DNA of 64,000 nucleotides from Streptomyces sp. CB01635 (GCF_002803065.1 NZ_NNBL01000020.1:62001-126000), one strand, 5' to 3'; shown: positions 7,702 through 16,385, numbered from the stretch's first letter. Numbers and translations: made by a program. Notes: a model not told the origin generated them from the letters alone.

Positions 7702-10029
7702 TCATTCCGTGACCCCGTCCGCCGCCAGCGCGTCAAGGCGCTCCTCGTCGAGGCCGAGCAGCTCCGTGAGGACCTCGCGGGTGTGCTGGCCGAGGAGCGG
7801 CGCGGGGGCGGTCAGCGCCCCGGGTGTCCCGGCGAGGCGCGGGACGATGCCCTCGTGCGGTACCGGCCCGGCGACGGGGTGCTCGAGTACGGGATAGAAG
7901 CCGCGGGCGGCGAGGTGTTCGTCGGCCTCGACCAGGTCCTGCCCGGTCGCGACGACGGCCGCGGGCACGCCCGCGCCCTGCAGCAGCGCCGCGAGGCGGT
8001 GCGCGTCGTGGCCCCGCGTCCAGGCGGCGAGCGCCGCGTCGATGTCGTCCTCGTGAACGCGACGTACCGCCAAGTCTCCGTCGGGGCAAGGGAGTTCGAT
8101 GAGGCCGGTCAATGCGCGCCAGTGTGCGTCGTCCGTCACGGCGACCGCCACCCACCGGTCGTCCCCAGCCGCCGGATACACCCCGTGCGGCACGGCGTGC
8201 GGCGACCGGTTGGGGTGCGCGCCGGTCCGCGGCTCCGGCAGCCCCGCCCCCAGAACCGGCTCCAGCGCGGCAGGCCCCATCGTCGCGGCCATCGCCTCCA
8301 GTTGTGACAGGTCTACGTGCCCGCCGCTGCCGCGCGCGATCAGGAACAGGGTGGCGAGGACGGCGGCGTTGGCCGCGACCATGTCGCCGAGCCCGAACGT
8401 GAGGCCCTGCGGCGGGCCGCCCGGGTCACGGGTCTCGCTGGACAGTCCGGACATGGCCGCCAGAGTGTCCGCGAACGTCACCGCCTTGCGCCACGGCCCG
8501 GTCTGCCCGACACCCGCCATCGACACCAGGATCACGTCCGGATTGAGTGCGCGCAGCGACGCGTGGTCCATGCCCCAGCGGGCCAGCACCCCCGGGCTGA
8601 AGTTCTCCACGACGACATCGCAGTGGGGCACCAATTCCCGCAGCAGACGCTGTCCTTCGCCGGTGCGCAGGTTCAGGGCGACGCTGCGCTTGTTGCGGTT
8701 GAAGTTGAGGAAGTAGCCACTGCCGTCGGGGTCGGTGCCCGGCCGCAGATGCATCGACGGGGCGAACCGCGTCGGGTCCTGCCGGTGCTTCGACTCGACC
8801 TTGACGATGTCCGCGCCGTGCTCGCCGAGCTGCTTGGTGACGTACGGTCCCGCAAGCACCCAGGTCAGGTCGAGGACCCGGATCCTTTCCAGGGCACGGG
8901 ACTTGGTGCCTTCGGAGCGCAGTCCGCGCGGTGCCGCCGACCGCCAGGGCCGCTCGGGCTGCTCAGGCCGCTCGGGCCGCGGTGCCTCGTGCAACGCGTC
9001 GAGCACGAGCGGGCGCGGCAGCGGGGTCCACGGGAAGCCGACGTTCTGCACGCCGCCCCGAGGCAGTGCGTCGCCGGTGACCGTGACGAGGGAACCTCGG
9101 TCGCGCAGCTGCGGGTTGTCCGTGAGCCGGTCCGGCGTCACCACCTCGGCCCAGGGCAGGGCGCGTGCCCGGGCCTCCTCTGCCAGCTCGGCGGCGGGCC
9201 ACTTCTTCGCGAACCGCTGTACCAATTCGTCGACATGGGGCCGCTGCCGCCAGCGGAACACGGCGTCGTTCCACCGCTCCTCGACCAGGTCCCCGGCCTC
9301 GCCGCGCTCCGCCATCCACGCCAGCAGATCGGTCCACATGCGGTTGCTGCCCGAGTAGCCACCGGCGACGTACCCGTCGGCAGCCTCGAAGATCCGATGG
9401 GCGACGTGCTCGTACACGCCGCCGTTGCGCACCGGGTGGCGCCCCGCGTGGATCCAGGCGAGGGCGCCGGTCTCCAGCGTGGCGGCGACGGCCTCCTGCA
9501 CGGAGACGTCGACCAGTTGAGGCGTACCGGCCACCACGCCGAGCAGCGCCCCGATCGCCGCGTGCGCCCCGGCCGTCTGCAGGGCCTGCTCGCGGGGCGG
9601 GGGCTTCGGCTGCCCGTCGGACCGGCCGCCCATCCACGTCATTCCGCCCGCCGAAGCGAGCACCAGATCGTTGCCGAGCCAGTCGCGCCGCGGCCCGGTC
9701 AGGCCGAACGGCGTCACCACCACATGCACCGCATGCGGCCACCGCGACGTACCGTCCTCGGCCCGTACCCCGCGCAGTCGCGCCGCGGGCCCGCTCTCCA
9801 GGACGACGTCGGCGCCCCGCGCCAGCTCGTCGAGTGCCGCGTCGTCAGGGACCCGCACCCAGCGCTTCCCGGCGTGCCAGTGGGCCCTGGCCGCGGCGTC
9901 CAGCTCCGCGCCGGACTCGATGCGTACGACATCGGCGCCCAGGCCCAAGAGCAACCGGGCGCCCTGGTAAGCCAGTTCATCGGTCAGATCGAGTACGCGC
10001 AGCGGCGACGGGTCTGCTGCTGTTCCCAC
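7702..10029 (-). CDS. Double-length family III CoA transferase (CaiB/BaiF-like tandem fusion)
   Basis: 775 aa, about twice the family length. The start is one of two adjacent GTG codons (10029 preferred: GGGGAGGAG lies 7 bases upstream). Two CoA-transferase III modules follow one another: residues about 10-370 begin PLRVLDLTDELAYQGARLLLG, and residues about 400-775 begin RIRVLDLTWVLAGPYVTKQLG. The second carries FGLGDMVAANAAV with the aspartate that forms the acyl anhydride. The aligned place in the first half (QTAGAHAAIGALL) has no Asp, so only one active site per chain seems complete. It probably activates an acid by CoA exchange, beside the ATP-dependent ligase at 1567. Confidence 0.88.
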   Translation of the reverse strand: MGTAADPSPLRVLDLTDELAYQGARLLLGLGADVVRIESGAELDAAARAHWHAGKRWVRVPDDAALDELARGADVVLESGPAARLRGVRAEDGTSRWPHAVHVVVTPFGLTGPRRDWLGNDLVLASAGGMTWMGGRSDGQPKPPPREQALQTAGAHAAIGALLGVVAGTPQLVDVSVQEAVAATLETGALAWIHAGRHPVRNGGVYEHVAHRIFEAADGYVAGGYSGSNRMWTDLLAWMAERGEAGDLVEERWNDAVFRWRQRPHVDELVQRFAKKWPAAELAEEARARALPWAEVVTPDRLTDNPQLRDRGSLVTVTGDALPRGGVQNVGFPWTPLPRPLVLDALHEAPRPERPEQPERPWRSAAPRGLRSEGTKSRALERIRVLDLTWVLAGPYVTKQLGEHGADIVKVESKHRQDPTRFAPSMHLRPGTDPDGSGYFLNFNRNKRSVALNLRTGEGQRLLRELVPHCDVVVENFSPGVLARWGMDHASLRALNPDVILVSMAGVGQTGPWRKAVTFADTLAAMSGLSSETRDPGGPPQGLTFGLGDMVAANAAVLATLFLIARGSGGHVDLSQLEAMAATMGPAALEPVLGAGLPEPRTGAHPNRSPHAVPHGVYPAAGDDRWVAVAVTDDAHWRALTGLIELPCPDGDLAVRRVHEDDIDAALAAWTRGHDAHRLAALLQGAGVPAAVVATGQDLVEADEHLAARGFYPVLEHPVAGPVPHEGIVPRLAGTPGALTAPAPLLGQHTREVLTELLGLDEERLDALAADGVTE

Positions 10030-10102
10030 CACGGCTCCTCCCCAACGTTGCGTGAGCGGAGCCTCACGATCACCTCCCGGGGGGCAGGGTGGCCACCGGC
10101 CT

Positions 10103-10119
10103 GTTCCGCTCAGTGAACT
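10103..10119. promoter_or_regulatory. 17-bp operator-like site D
   Basis: GTTCCGCTCAGTGAACT, a somewhat diverged copy of the cluster consensus. It overlaps the stop codon of the IclR gene and is centred about 82 bp upstream of the CoA transferase start. Confidence 0.5.
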
Positions 10120-10901
10120 CCCGGCATCGCGGCGGCCTCCAGCGCCCGGGTGATACGGGACGCCGTGGTGCGCAGCGCGGGCAGCAGCCGCTCGACGGAC
10201 ACCTCGGAGATCGGGGCCGTCGCCGACAGGGCCGCACACGTCGTCGCGCCCGGCCCCGCCACGGGCACCGCGAGAGAGGCATAGCCGGGCCGGACCTCAC
10301 CGACCTCATGGGCGTACCCCTGCTGCCGCACGATGAGCAACTGCCGCCTCAGTACGTCGGGGGAACGCACGGACTGCTCGGTGAGCATCGCGAGGTCCGC
10401 GCCGGCGGAGTACTCTCGCGCGCCCGTCACCGTGGCGAGCAGCACCTTCCCGGTGGCCGTGCACGACGCCGGCAGTCTGCCGCCGACCTGCGAATGCGTC
10501 AGCACGTTCGCCTCGCCGGCGATCTTCTCCAGGAACAGCACATGGGCGTCGTCGAGCACCGCGAGATGGATCGTGGCGCGGGTGCGGGTGAACAGATCGG
10601 TGAGCAGCGGGCGCGCGACGGACCGCAGCACCGCGGAGGCCGGCACCCGCTGCCCGAGATGGAAGAGCCGCATACCGAGCTGGTACGTCTCCTCGTGCCG
10701 GTCGAGCAGACCCCACCGCACCAACTCCTGCGCCAGCCGGTACGCCGACGCCTTCGGCACGCCCGAGCGGCGGCTCAGCTCACTCAGGCGCAGCCGCACC
10801 GCACCCGACTCGAAGGCGGCGAGCAGCAGCTGCGCCTTCCCGAGGACGGAGTTGGGCAGCAGGTCGCTCGTGGCGGTGTCCTGGTCGGCGTACGTCTCCA
10901 T
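10110..10901 (-). CDS. IclR-family transcriptional regulator, likely cluster regulator
   Basis: 263 aa from ATG at 10901. N-terminal winged helix (about residues 15-80): LGKAQLLLAAFESG, then LSELSRRSGVPKASAYRLAQELV as the helix-turn-helix. A C-terminal IclR effector domain follows, with GGRLPASCTATGKVLLA and the usual closing helices. IclR proteins bind palindromic promoter sites as dimers or tetramers and respond to aromatic or acid effectors. The gene sits in the middle of the catabolic cluster between the MFS importer and the CoA transferase, the best local candidate for binding the repeated 17-bp site. Its own upstream gap has different inverted repeats. Confidence 0.88.
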   Translation of the reverse strand: METYADQDTATSDLLPNSVLGKAQLLLAAFESGAVRLRLSELSRRSGVPKASAYRLAQELVRWGLLDRHEETYQLGMRLFHLGQRVPASAVLRSVARPLLTDLFTRTRATIHLAVLDDAHVLFLEKIAGEANVLTHSQVGGRLPASCTATGKVLLATVTGAREYSAGADLAMLTEQSVRSPDVLRRQLLIVRQQGYAHEVGEVRPGYASLAVPVAGPGATTCAALSATAPISEVSVERLLPALRTTASRITRALEAAAMPGVH

Positions 10902-10921
10902 CGGCGTCCTCTCGTCCTTCG

Positions 10922-10965
10922 AATGGCGGCAAATGCCATTTGAAGTGCAACAAGGCCGTGTTGCA
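10922..10965. promoter_or_regulatory. Two inverted repeats upstream of the IclR gene
   Basis: AATGGCGGCAAATGCCATT (10922-10940; 6-bp arms) and TGCAACAAGGCCGTGTTGCA (10946-10965; perfect 6-bp arms) lie 21-64 bp upstream of the IclR start. They are AT-richer than the surroundings and unlike the 17-bp site, so the regulator gene may be controlled differently from its targets. Confidence 0.45.
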
Positions 10966-10987
10966 TAGAGGGACCCCGGTGTAAAGA

Positions 10988-12322
10988 TCAGGCAACAGGT
11001 GTGGCGACGTCGTGCGCGGGCGCGACGGGTTCCGTCTCCTGTGCCCGGCCGACCCCGGCGAAGACCAGAGCCAGAGTCGTGATCAGCGCCATCCCGGCAG
11101 TGAGCAGGGCCACCGGCAGAAAGTGCCCGGTGGCGGCGAGCAGCGCCGTGGCGGCCACCGGGGACAGGCCACCGGCCACCGCGGAGGACAGCTCGTGGCC
11201 GATCGCCATCCCGGAGTAGCGGGTACGGGTGCTGAACAGCTCGGAGAAGTACGACGGCTGGACCCCGATCATCGCGGCGATGGCGATGTGCCCGACGATG
11301 AAGGCCAGGCACACCGCGGCCGTTTCCCCGGTGTCCATGAGCAGGAAAAAGGGGGCCGCCCAGACCATGATGCCGATGGCTCCGCCGAGATAGACGGGCC
11401 GCCTGCCCACCCGGTCGGAGAGCCTGCCGAAGACGACCATCATCACCGAGTCCACCAGCATCCCGGTGATTCCCGCCCACAGCAGCACGGTCGAGGAGAT
11501 CCCGATGTACGCCCCGTAGACGAGCGAGAACGACATGAAGATGTAGCTGGCGCCGCTGTCCGCGAAGCGCAGGGCCATGGCGAACAGGATCTGGCGCGGG
11601 TGACGCCGCAGCACCTCGCGCAGGGGCGAACGCGCCTCGTGCGTCTTCTTCTCCTCGAAGCCCGCCGTCTCACCGAGGTTGCGCCGGATGTACAGGCCCA
11701 CGACGAAGATCACGCCGCTGGCCAGGAACGGCAGCCGCCAGCCCCACGCGGTGAACGCCTCGCCGGTCGCCCGCTCGGCCAGCCATAGCGCCAGCGACGA
11801 CAGGACGAAGCCGAGTCCCATGCCGCACGAGCTGAACGAGGCGAGAAAACCGCGGCGGTTCGCCGGCACGTTCTCGGTGATGATCAGTACTCCGCCGCCC
11901 CACTCGCCGCCGGCCGCGGCGCCCTGCAGGATGCGAAGCAGTACCAGCAGCAGCGGCGAGAGGATGCCCGCAGTCGCGTACGACGGGAGCAGCCCCATGC
12001 AGAACGTGGCGCCGCCCATCAGGGAGATCGTCGACAGCAGCGCCGCCTTACGCCCCCGCCGGTCGCCGATGTGCCCGAACACCAGGCCACCGATGGGCCG
12101 CGCGGCGAAACCGACGGCATGCCCCGCCAGGGCCGCGATCGTGCCGAGCAGCGGGTTCCCGTCCGAAGGGAAGAAGACCGAGCCGAGAACCATCGCCGCG
12201 GCCGTGGTGTAGAGGAAGAAGTCGTACCACTCGAGCATGTTGCCGGCCACGGACGCGAGAACGACGCGTCGCACCGACGGCGGCTCGTCGGACGTGAACT
12301 GTTCAGTCGGCTGTTCAGTCAT
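10988..12322 (-). CDS. MFS transporter, metabolite:H+ symporter (MHS) type
   Basis: 444 aa with about 12 membrane helices. The N-terminus NMLEWYDFFLYTTAAAM and the loop FARPIGGLVFGHIGDRRGRK are characteristic of the MHS group (ShiA, ProP, KgtP, aromatic and dicarboxylic acid symporters); GRLSDRVGRRPVYL is the repeated motif in the second half. It is divergent from the ABC importer genes with 17-bp site E between them, and upstream of the IclR gene in the same direction. It likely imports the pathway's acid substrate across the cytoplasmic membrane by proton symport. The substrate cannot be read from sequence. Confidence 0.9.
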   Translation of the reverse strand: MTEQPTEQFTSDEPPSVRRVVLASVAGNMLEWYDFFLYTTAAAMVLGSVFFPSDGNPLLGTIAALAGHAVGFAARPIGGLVFGHIGDRRGRKAALLSTISLMGGATFCMGLLPSYATAGILSPLLLVLLRILQGAAAGGEWGGGVLIITENVPANRRGFLASFSSCGMGLGFVLSSLALWLAERATGEAFTAWGWRLPFLASGVIFVVGLYIRRNLGETAGFEEKKTHEARSPLREVLRRHPRQILFAMALRFADSGASYIFMSFSLVYGAYIGISSTVLLWAGITGMLVDSVMMVVFGRLSDRVGRRPVYLGGAIGIMVWAAPFFLLMDTGETAAVCLAFIVGHIAIAAMIGVQPSYFSELFSTRTRYSGMAIGHELSSAVAGGLSPVAATALLAATGHFLPVALLTAGMALITTLALVFAGVGRAQETEPVAPAHDVATPVA

Positions 12323-12449
12323 GCGAGGCTCCTTGCCGATCGTGCCCGGGGATCGACGGAGCGTACGAACGCCCGTCCGCCCGCTCAACCGGGGCGGTCC
12401 GCCAGGCGGGACGCCCGCCCCGGGGGCCGGACCTCCACCGCCGCGGTCC

Positions 12450-12466
12450 GGTCCGTTCAGCGGACC
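12450..12466. promoter_or_regulatory. 17-bp operator-like site E
   Basis: GGTCCGTTCAGCGGACC, the best match to the consensus, with symmetric GGTCCG/CGGACC arms. It lies in the divergent gap between the MFS importer (start 12322) and the ABC importer (start 12586), about 130 bp from each. Confidence 0.6.
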
Positions 12467-12585
12467 GCCGGCCGTGCGACGCGGCGCCCGGGGGCAGTAG
12501 CTTTCGCCGACTCGCGGGCCCGCACCCCATCCCCCTGCCTCTCTCAGCCGAAATCTGTCGCCACACGACCCGATCCGAGGTGCCC

Positions 12586-13587
12586 ATGCAGCCGGCGTCA
12601 CGTCCGAGATTCCCTCTGGCCCGTTCCGTCCCGATCGCCGCGGCCCTGTTCGTCCTGCCCGCCTGTACGGCGGGGACCGTCGATTCGGCGGGCGGCTCGG
12701 GAGGCGGCGCCCCCGGGCCTGTCGTCCGGATCGCCGTCGGCGTGGATGCCTCGTTCGCGCCCTTCTTCCTCGCCGATGCCGAGGGCCTGTGGGCAAAGCA
12801 CGGGGTCAACGTCGATGTCGTCCAGTTCGCGAAGGGCGGGGAGGGCGTCGACGCGCTCACCGCCGGGCAGGTGCAGCTGGCCGGCAACTCGGACACCACC
12901 ACCATCGGAGTCCTCGCCCAGAACCCGGACCTCAGGGCGCTGGCCGTGTACGAGAACTCGGGTGACTACCTCAAGGCCGTCCTCGGCCCGCACGTGAAGT
13001 CCCCGGCCCGGATAAGGAAGATGGCGGTCGTTCCGGGCCTCTCCGAACTCGCCGCCACCCGCTTCCTGGAGTCGCGGGGCATCGACCCCGCCACGGTCGA
13101 CCTCGTCACCGCCGACCCCGCAGAGATTCCGGCCCTCACGAAGAAGGGCGACATCGACGCGTACGTCCTGTGGGAGCCCTGGCCGGCCAAGGGAGAGGAA
13201 CTGGGTGCGCGTGTCGTGGCGACGACCGGGGACTACGGACTGTCGTACCAGCAGTGGCTGCTGGCCACCTCGCCCTGGCTGAAAGCCAACAGTGACACGG
13301 CGGCCAAGGTCGCCGCGGCCCTCACGGAGGCGACGAAGCAGGCCGAGCGCGACCCGGACGCCGCCGCCCGGGCCACCAAGGAGGCCGCGAAGGTGCCCAC
13401 CGAGCAGACCGTCAAGGCCATCAGGGAGATCGACTTCGGTGTCCGCGACTTCACCACCGCCGACCTGAAGGGCTATCGGAACACGGCCGAGTTCTACGCG
13501 AGCACCGGCAAGGTCAAAGCCGCACCGGACGTGAACCGGGCCGTACTCGGCGGCTGGCTGCCCGAGCACAGGAAGGAAGCCCGATGA
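12586..13587 (+). CDS. ABC importer substrate-binding lipoprotein (NMT1/TauA/SsuA-like)
   Basis: 333 aa from ATG at 12586 with CGAGG five bases upstream; a GTG two codons earlier abuts that site and is unlikely. A lipoprotein signal ends in LPAC, giving lipidated Cys27. The mature part is a periplasmic-binding-protein-like fold of the NMT1/SsuA type: VRIAVGVDASFAPFFLADAEGLW near the start, a typical opening of this family. It should capture the ligand outside the membrane and deliver it to the permease encoded two genes on. Homologues carry taurine, sulfonates, aromatic acids or thiamine precursors; in this context an aromatic or organic acid is a reasonable guess. Confidence 0.87.
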   Translation: MQPASRPRFPLARSVPIAAALFVLPACTAGTVDSAGGSGGGAPGPVVRIAVGVDASFAPFFLADAEGLWAKHGVNVDVVQFAKGGEGVDALTAGQVQLAGNSDTTTIGVLAQNPDLRALAVYENSGDYLKAVLGPHVKSPARIRKMAVVPGLSELAATRFLESRGIDPATVDLVTADPAEIPALTKKGDIDAYVLWEPWPAKGEELGARVVATTGDYGLSYQQWLLATSPWLKANSDTAAKVAAALTEATKQAERDPDAAARATKEAAKVPTEQTVKAIREIDFGVRDFTTADLKGYRNTAEFYASTGKVKAAPDVNRAVLGGWLPEHRKEAR

Positions 13588-14438
13588 CCAGGACGACCGA
13601 ACCCCAACAGCCCTCGAAAGAGGCGGAGCTGCTTGGCCACGGGCGTGGCGCCGCCCTGCATGCCGAAGGCGTCGGTATCCACTTCGACGCCTTCCAGGCC
13701 GTCCGCGGCATCGACCTCGACATCGCCGCCGGCGAGTTCCTCTGCCTGCTCGGTCCGAGCGGCTGCGGCAAGTCCACGCTCCTCTCGGCCATGGCGGGCT
13801 TCGTGCCGGTGAGCGAGGGCGCCCTCACGGTGGACGGTGCGCCGATCACCGGCCCCGGACCCGAACTCGGCATGGTCTTCCAGAGCAGCGAGGCCCTCTT
13901 CGACTGGGCCACCGTGCGCCAGAACGTCGCCTTCGGCCCGCGCATGCGCGGCCGCTCCCGCACCGAACAGGCCCGCCTGGCAGACGAGTTCCTCGCACTG
14001 GTAGGCCTGCGGCACTGCGCGGACCGGTTCCCCGGGCAGCTCAGCGGCGGAATGCGGCAGCGCGTCCAGATCGCGCGTGTCCTCGCGAACGAGCCACAAG
14101 TCGTCCTCATGGACGAGCCGTTCGGCGCGCTGGACGCCCAGACCCGGCAGGTGCTCCAGCAGGAGACGGACCGCATCTGGCGCTCGTCCGGCTGCACCGT
14201 CGTCTTCGTCACCCATGACATCGACGAGGCGATCCTGCTCGCCGACCGGGTCGCTGTCATGACCGCGGGACCCGCGGCCGCCATCAAGTCCGTGTACGAG
14301 GTGGACCTGCCGCGCCCCCGCGACGAGACCGAACCGGCCGCGATCGAGCTACGCCGACAACTGCGCGACGACATCGGCGAAGAGGTCCGCAAGGCCCTGC
14401 GCGACCAGGGCCTCGACCCCGAGGAGGCAACCCGATGA
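13584..14438 (+). CDS. ABC importer ATPase (TauB/SsuB-like)
   Basis: 284 aa, start ATG overlapping the preceding stop by ATGA. All nucleotide-binding motifs are present: Walker A GPSGCGKST near residue 57, Q-loop in GMVFQSSEALFDW, signature LSGGMRQR, Walker B VVLMDEP and the switch histidine in VTHDID. It powers the importer formed with the flanking lipoprotein and permease. The 4-base overlaps on both sides show a single transcript with coupled translation. Confidence 0.92.
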   Translation: MTRTTEPQQPSKEAELLGHGRGAALHAEGVGIHFDAFQAVRGIDLDIAAGEFLCLLGPSGCGKSTLLSAMAGFVPVSEGALTVDGAPITGPGPELGMVFQSSEALFDWATVRQNVAFGPRMRGRSRTEQARLADEFLALVGLRHCADRFPGQLSGGMRQRVQIARVLANEPQVVLMDEPFGALDAQTRQVLQQETDRIWRSSGCTVVFVTHDIDEAILLADRVAVMTAGPAAAIKSVYEVDLPRPRDETEPAAIELRRQLRDDIGEEVRKALRDQGLDPEEATR

Positions 14439-15262
14439 CCCTCACCGCAGCCGACCCGAAGGCGCCCCCGCGCCGCACCACGGCCGGCACCACGGCCCGT
14501 CCCGGCGTACGCGGCCTGCGCACCCTCGCCGTCTACACCCTCTCCGTCCTCGTCGGCCTCGGCATCTGGCAGCTCCTCGCCATGAAGTACGGCTCGTCGC
14601 TGCTCGCCTCACCCGCGCAGACGCTGTCGGCCGCGAAGGAACTCGCCCGCGACGGCACACTGTTCAACTCCGTCGTCGCCTCCAGCCGCCGCATCCTGAT
14701 CGGCTGGGGCCTCGGCATCCTGGTCGGTGCGCCGATCGGCCTGCTCGTCGGCCAGATCCGGATCGTCCGTCAACTCCTGGAGCCCTACATCGAGTTCTTC
14801 CGCTTCATCCCGCCGGTCGCGTTCGTGACCCTGGCCGTGGTGTGGCTGGGCATCGGGGAGTCGTCGAAGGTCGTGCTGATCTTCTACACGGCCGTCTTCA
14901 TCGTCACGCTCAACACCAGCACGGGCGTCATGGCCGTGAACGAGTCCAAGCTGCGCGCCGCCGCCAGCCTGGGCGCGAGCCGCCGGCAGATCCTGCAGCG
15001 GGTCGTGCTGCCCTCGACCGTCCCGTACATCGTCACCGGCGCCCGGCTCGCGATGGGCAACAGCTTCCTCACCATCGTCTCGGCCGAGATCGTCGCCTCC
15101 CAGGTGGGCCTCGGCTCGCTGATCTGGACCTCACGCAACTACGGACGCATCGACTGGGTCTTCGTCGGCATCATCACCCTCGGCGTCCTCGGGTTCGTGT
15201 ACGACCGGGTGCTGCGGCTGGTAGCGGTACGTGTACTGCGCAGGTACGGGGCTAAGGTATGA
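14435..15262 (+). CDS. ABC importer permease (TauC/SsuC-like)
   Basis: 275 aa, ATGA overlap with the ATPase gene. About six membrane helices; the EAA loop that contacts the ATPase reads ESKLRAAASLGASRRQILQRVVLPSTV, as expected for binding-protein-dependent permeases. A variable, Thr/Pro-rich N-terminal tail of about 25 residues precedes the first helix. It forms the channel of the importer. An MDR oxidoreductase gene follows 25 bp later in the same direction, so importer and enzyme are probably cotranscribed. Confidence 0.9.
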   Translation: MTLTAADPKAPPRRTTAGTTARPGVRGLRTLAVYTLSVLVGLGIWQLLAMKYGSSLLASPAQTLSAAKELARDGTLFNSVVASSRRILIGWGLGILVGAPIGLLVGQIRIVRQLLEPYIEFFRFIPPVAFVTLAVVWLGIGESSKVVLIFYTAVFIVTLNTSTGVMAVNESKLRAAASLGASRRQILQRVVLPSTVPYIVTGARLAMGNSFLTIVSAEIVASQVGLGSLIWTSRNYGRIDWVFVGIITLGVLGFVYDRVLRLVAVRVLRRYGAKV

Positions 15263-15287
15263 GGCGCGGGGAGAACGGAGACAATGA

Positions 15288-16271
15288 GTGAGCACGATCG
15301 ATTCCGCCTCGCAGGCCCTCGTTCCGGAGGAGTCGCGGGCCCTTGTCCTGGAGGAGTTCGGGACCCTGCCGCGGCTGGTCGAGCGGCCGGTCCCCGCGCC
15401 GCGGCCCAGCCACACACTGGTCCGAACCCGGGCGGCGACCGTCGCGCATCTGGACCTGAACATCCTCGACGGACAGTTCGGCATCCTGCCCGAACTGCCG
15501 TTCGTGCCCGGCACTCAGGGCAGCGGCACCGTTCTCGCCTCTGCCGTGTACCCAGAGGGCGCGCTCGTCCGGGTCCGTGGCGAGGGGATCGGACTCAGTC
15601 GTGACGGAGCCTGGGCGGAGCATCTGCTGGTGCCTGACACCGCCGTCGAGGTGATGCCCGAGGGCACCGATCCGGTCCTGGCCGCCATCTACTTCTCACC
15701 GGTCGGGACCGCCTTCGCCGCCGTGCACCCCATCGCCCAAGTGCAGTCGGGTGAGCGGGTGTTGGTGACCGGGGCGTCCGGCGCGGTCGGCGCCCTGGTG
15801 GTGCAGCTCGCCGCCCGGGCCGGCGCCGAGGTGATCGGCGTGGTCGGCCGCCCGGCCAAGCTGGGACAGGTGCCCGCCTCCGCCAAGCCGGTCCTCGCCG
15901 CCGACCTCTGCGCGGAAGTGATTGGCGGCCCGGTCGACGTGCTCATCGACACCGTCGGCGGTGCGGTGCTGCGCGACGCGCTCACCCTGGTCCGTCCGCG
16001 CGGCCGCGCCGCCCTCCTCGGCTACACCGCGGGCCGCGAACTCAGCCTGGATCTGGCCGACTTCTTCCTCGCCGATGTCACCTTGCTCCCGGTGAACATG
16101 ATCAGCCGCGGCAAGGAGGTCGCCCCCGACGTCGTACGCCTCCTGCCCGACCTGGCGTCCGGCGAGTTGTCGCTCCCGCACGAGCGGTACGGCATCGAGG
16201 AGCTGCCGGAAGCGGTCGCGCGGCTGCGCACCGGTGCGGCGGTCGGCCGCGTGGTGCTCGACCTGGGCTAG
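15288..16271 (+). CDS. Quinone-oxidoreductase-type MDR protein (zinc-free), copy 2
   Basis: 327 aa from the GTG at 15288 (GGAG eight bases upstream); an ATG four bases earlier is in a different frame. GroES-like N-terminal domain, then the cofactor segment VLVTGASGAVGALVVQLAARAG, and no zinc ligands. It is a paralogue of the protein encoded at 3176-4123: both contain VVGRP/VVGRA after the Rossmann fold and LLPVNMI followed by EVxPDxVRLL-like sequence. It closes the importer operon and the first catabolic region. It likely reduces an enone or enoyl intermediate; the substrate is unknown. Confidence 0.85.
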   Translation: MSTIDSASQALVPEESRALVLEEFGTLPRLVERPVPAPRPSHTLVRTRAATVAHLDLNILDGQFGILPELPFVPGTQGSGTVLASAVYPEGALVRVRGEGIGLSRDGAWAEHLLVPDTAVEVMPEGTDPVLAAIYFSPVGTAFAAVHPIAQVQSGERVLVTGASGAVGALVVQLAARAGAEVIGVVGRPAKLGQVPASAKPVLAADLCAEVIGGPVDVLIDTVGGAVLRDALTLVRPRGRAALLGYTAGRELSLDLADFFLADVTLLPVNMISRGKEVAPDVVRLLPDLASGELSLPHERYGIEELPEAVARLRTGAAVGRVVLDLG

Positions 16272-16385
16272 GGGAGGGCAACTCCTCGAATGCCGACTGG
16301 ATCGCCCCGTCACGCTCATCTAAGAAAAATTTGATGAGGCCCAAGACCATTGTGGTGACGTCAAAGGCTTGTTAAGTTCCCGTCC

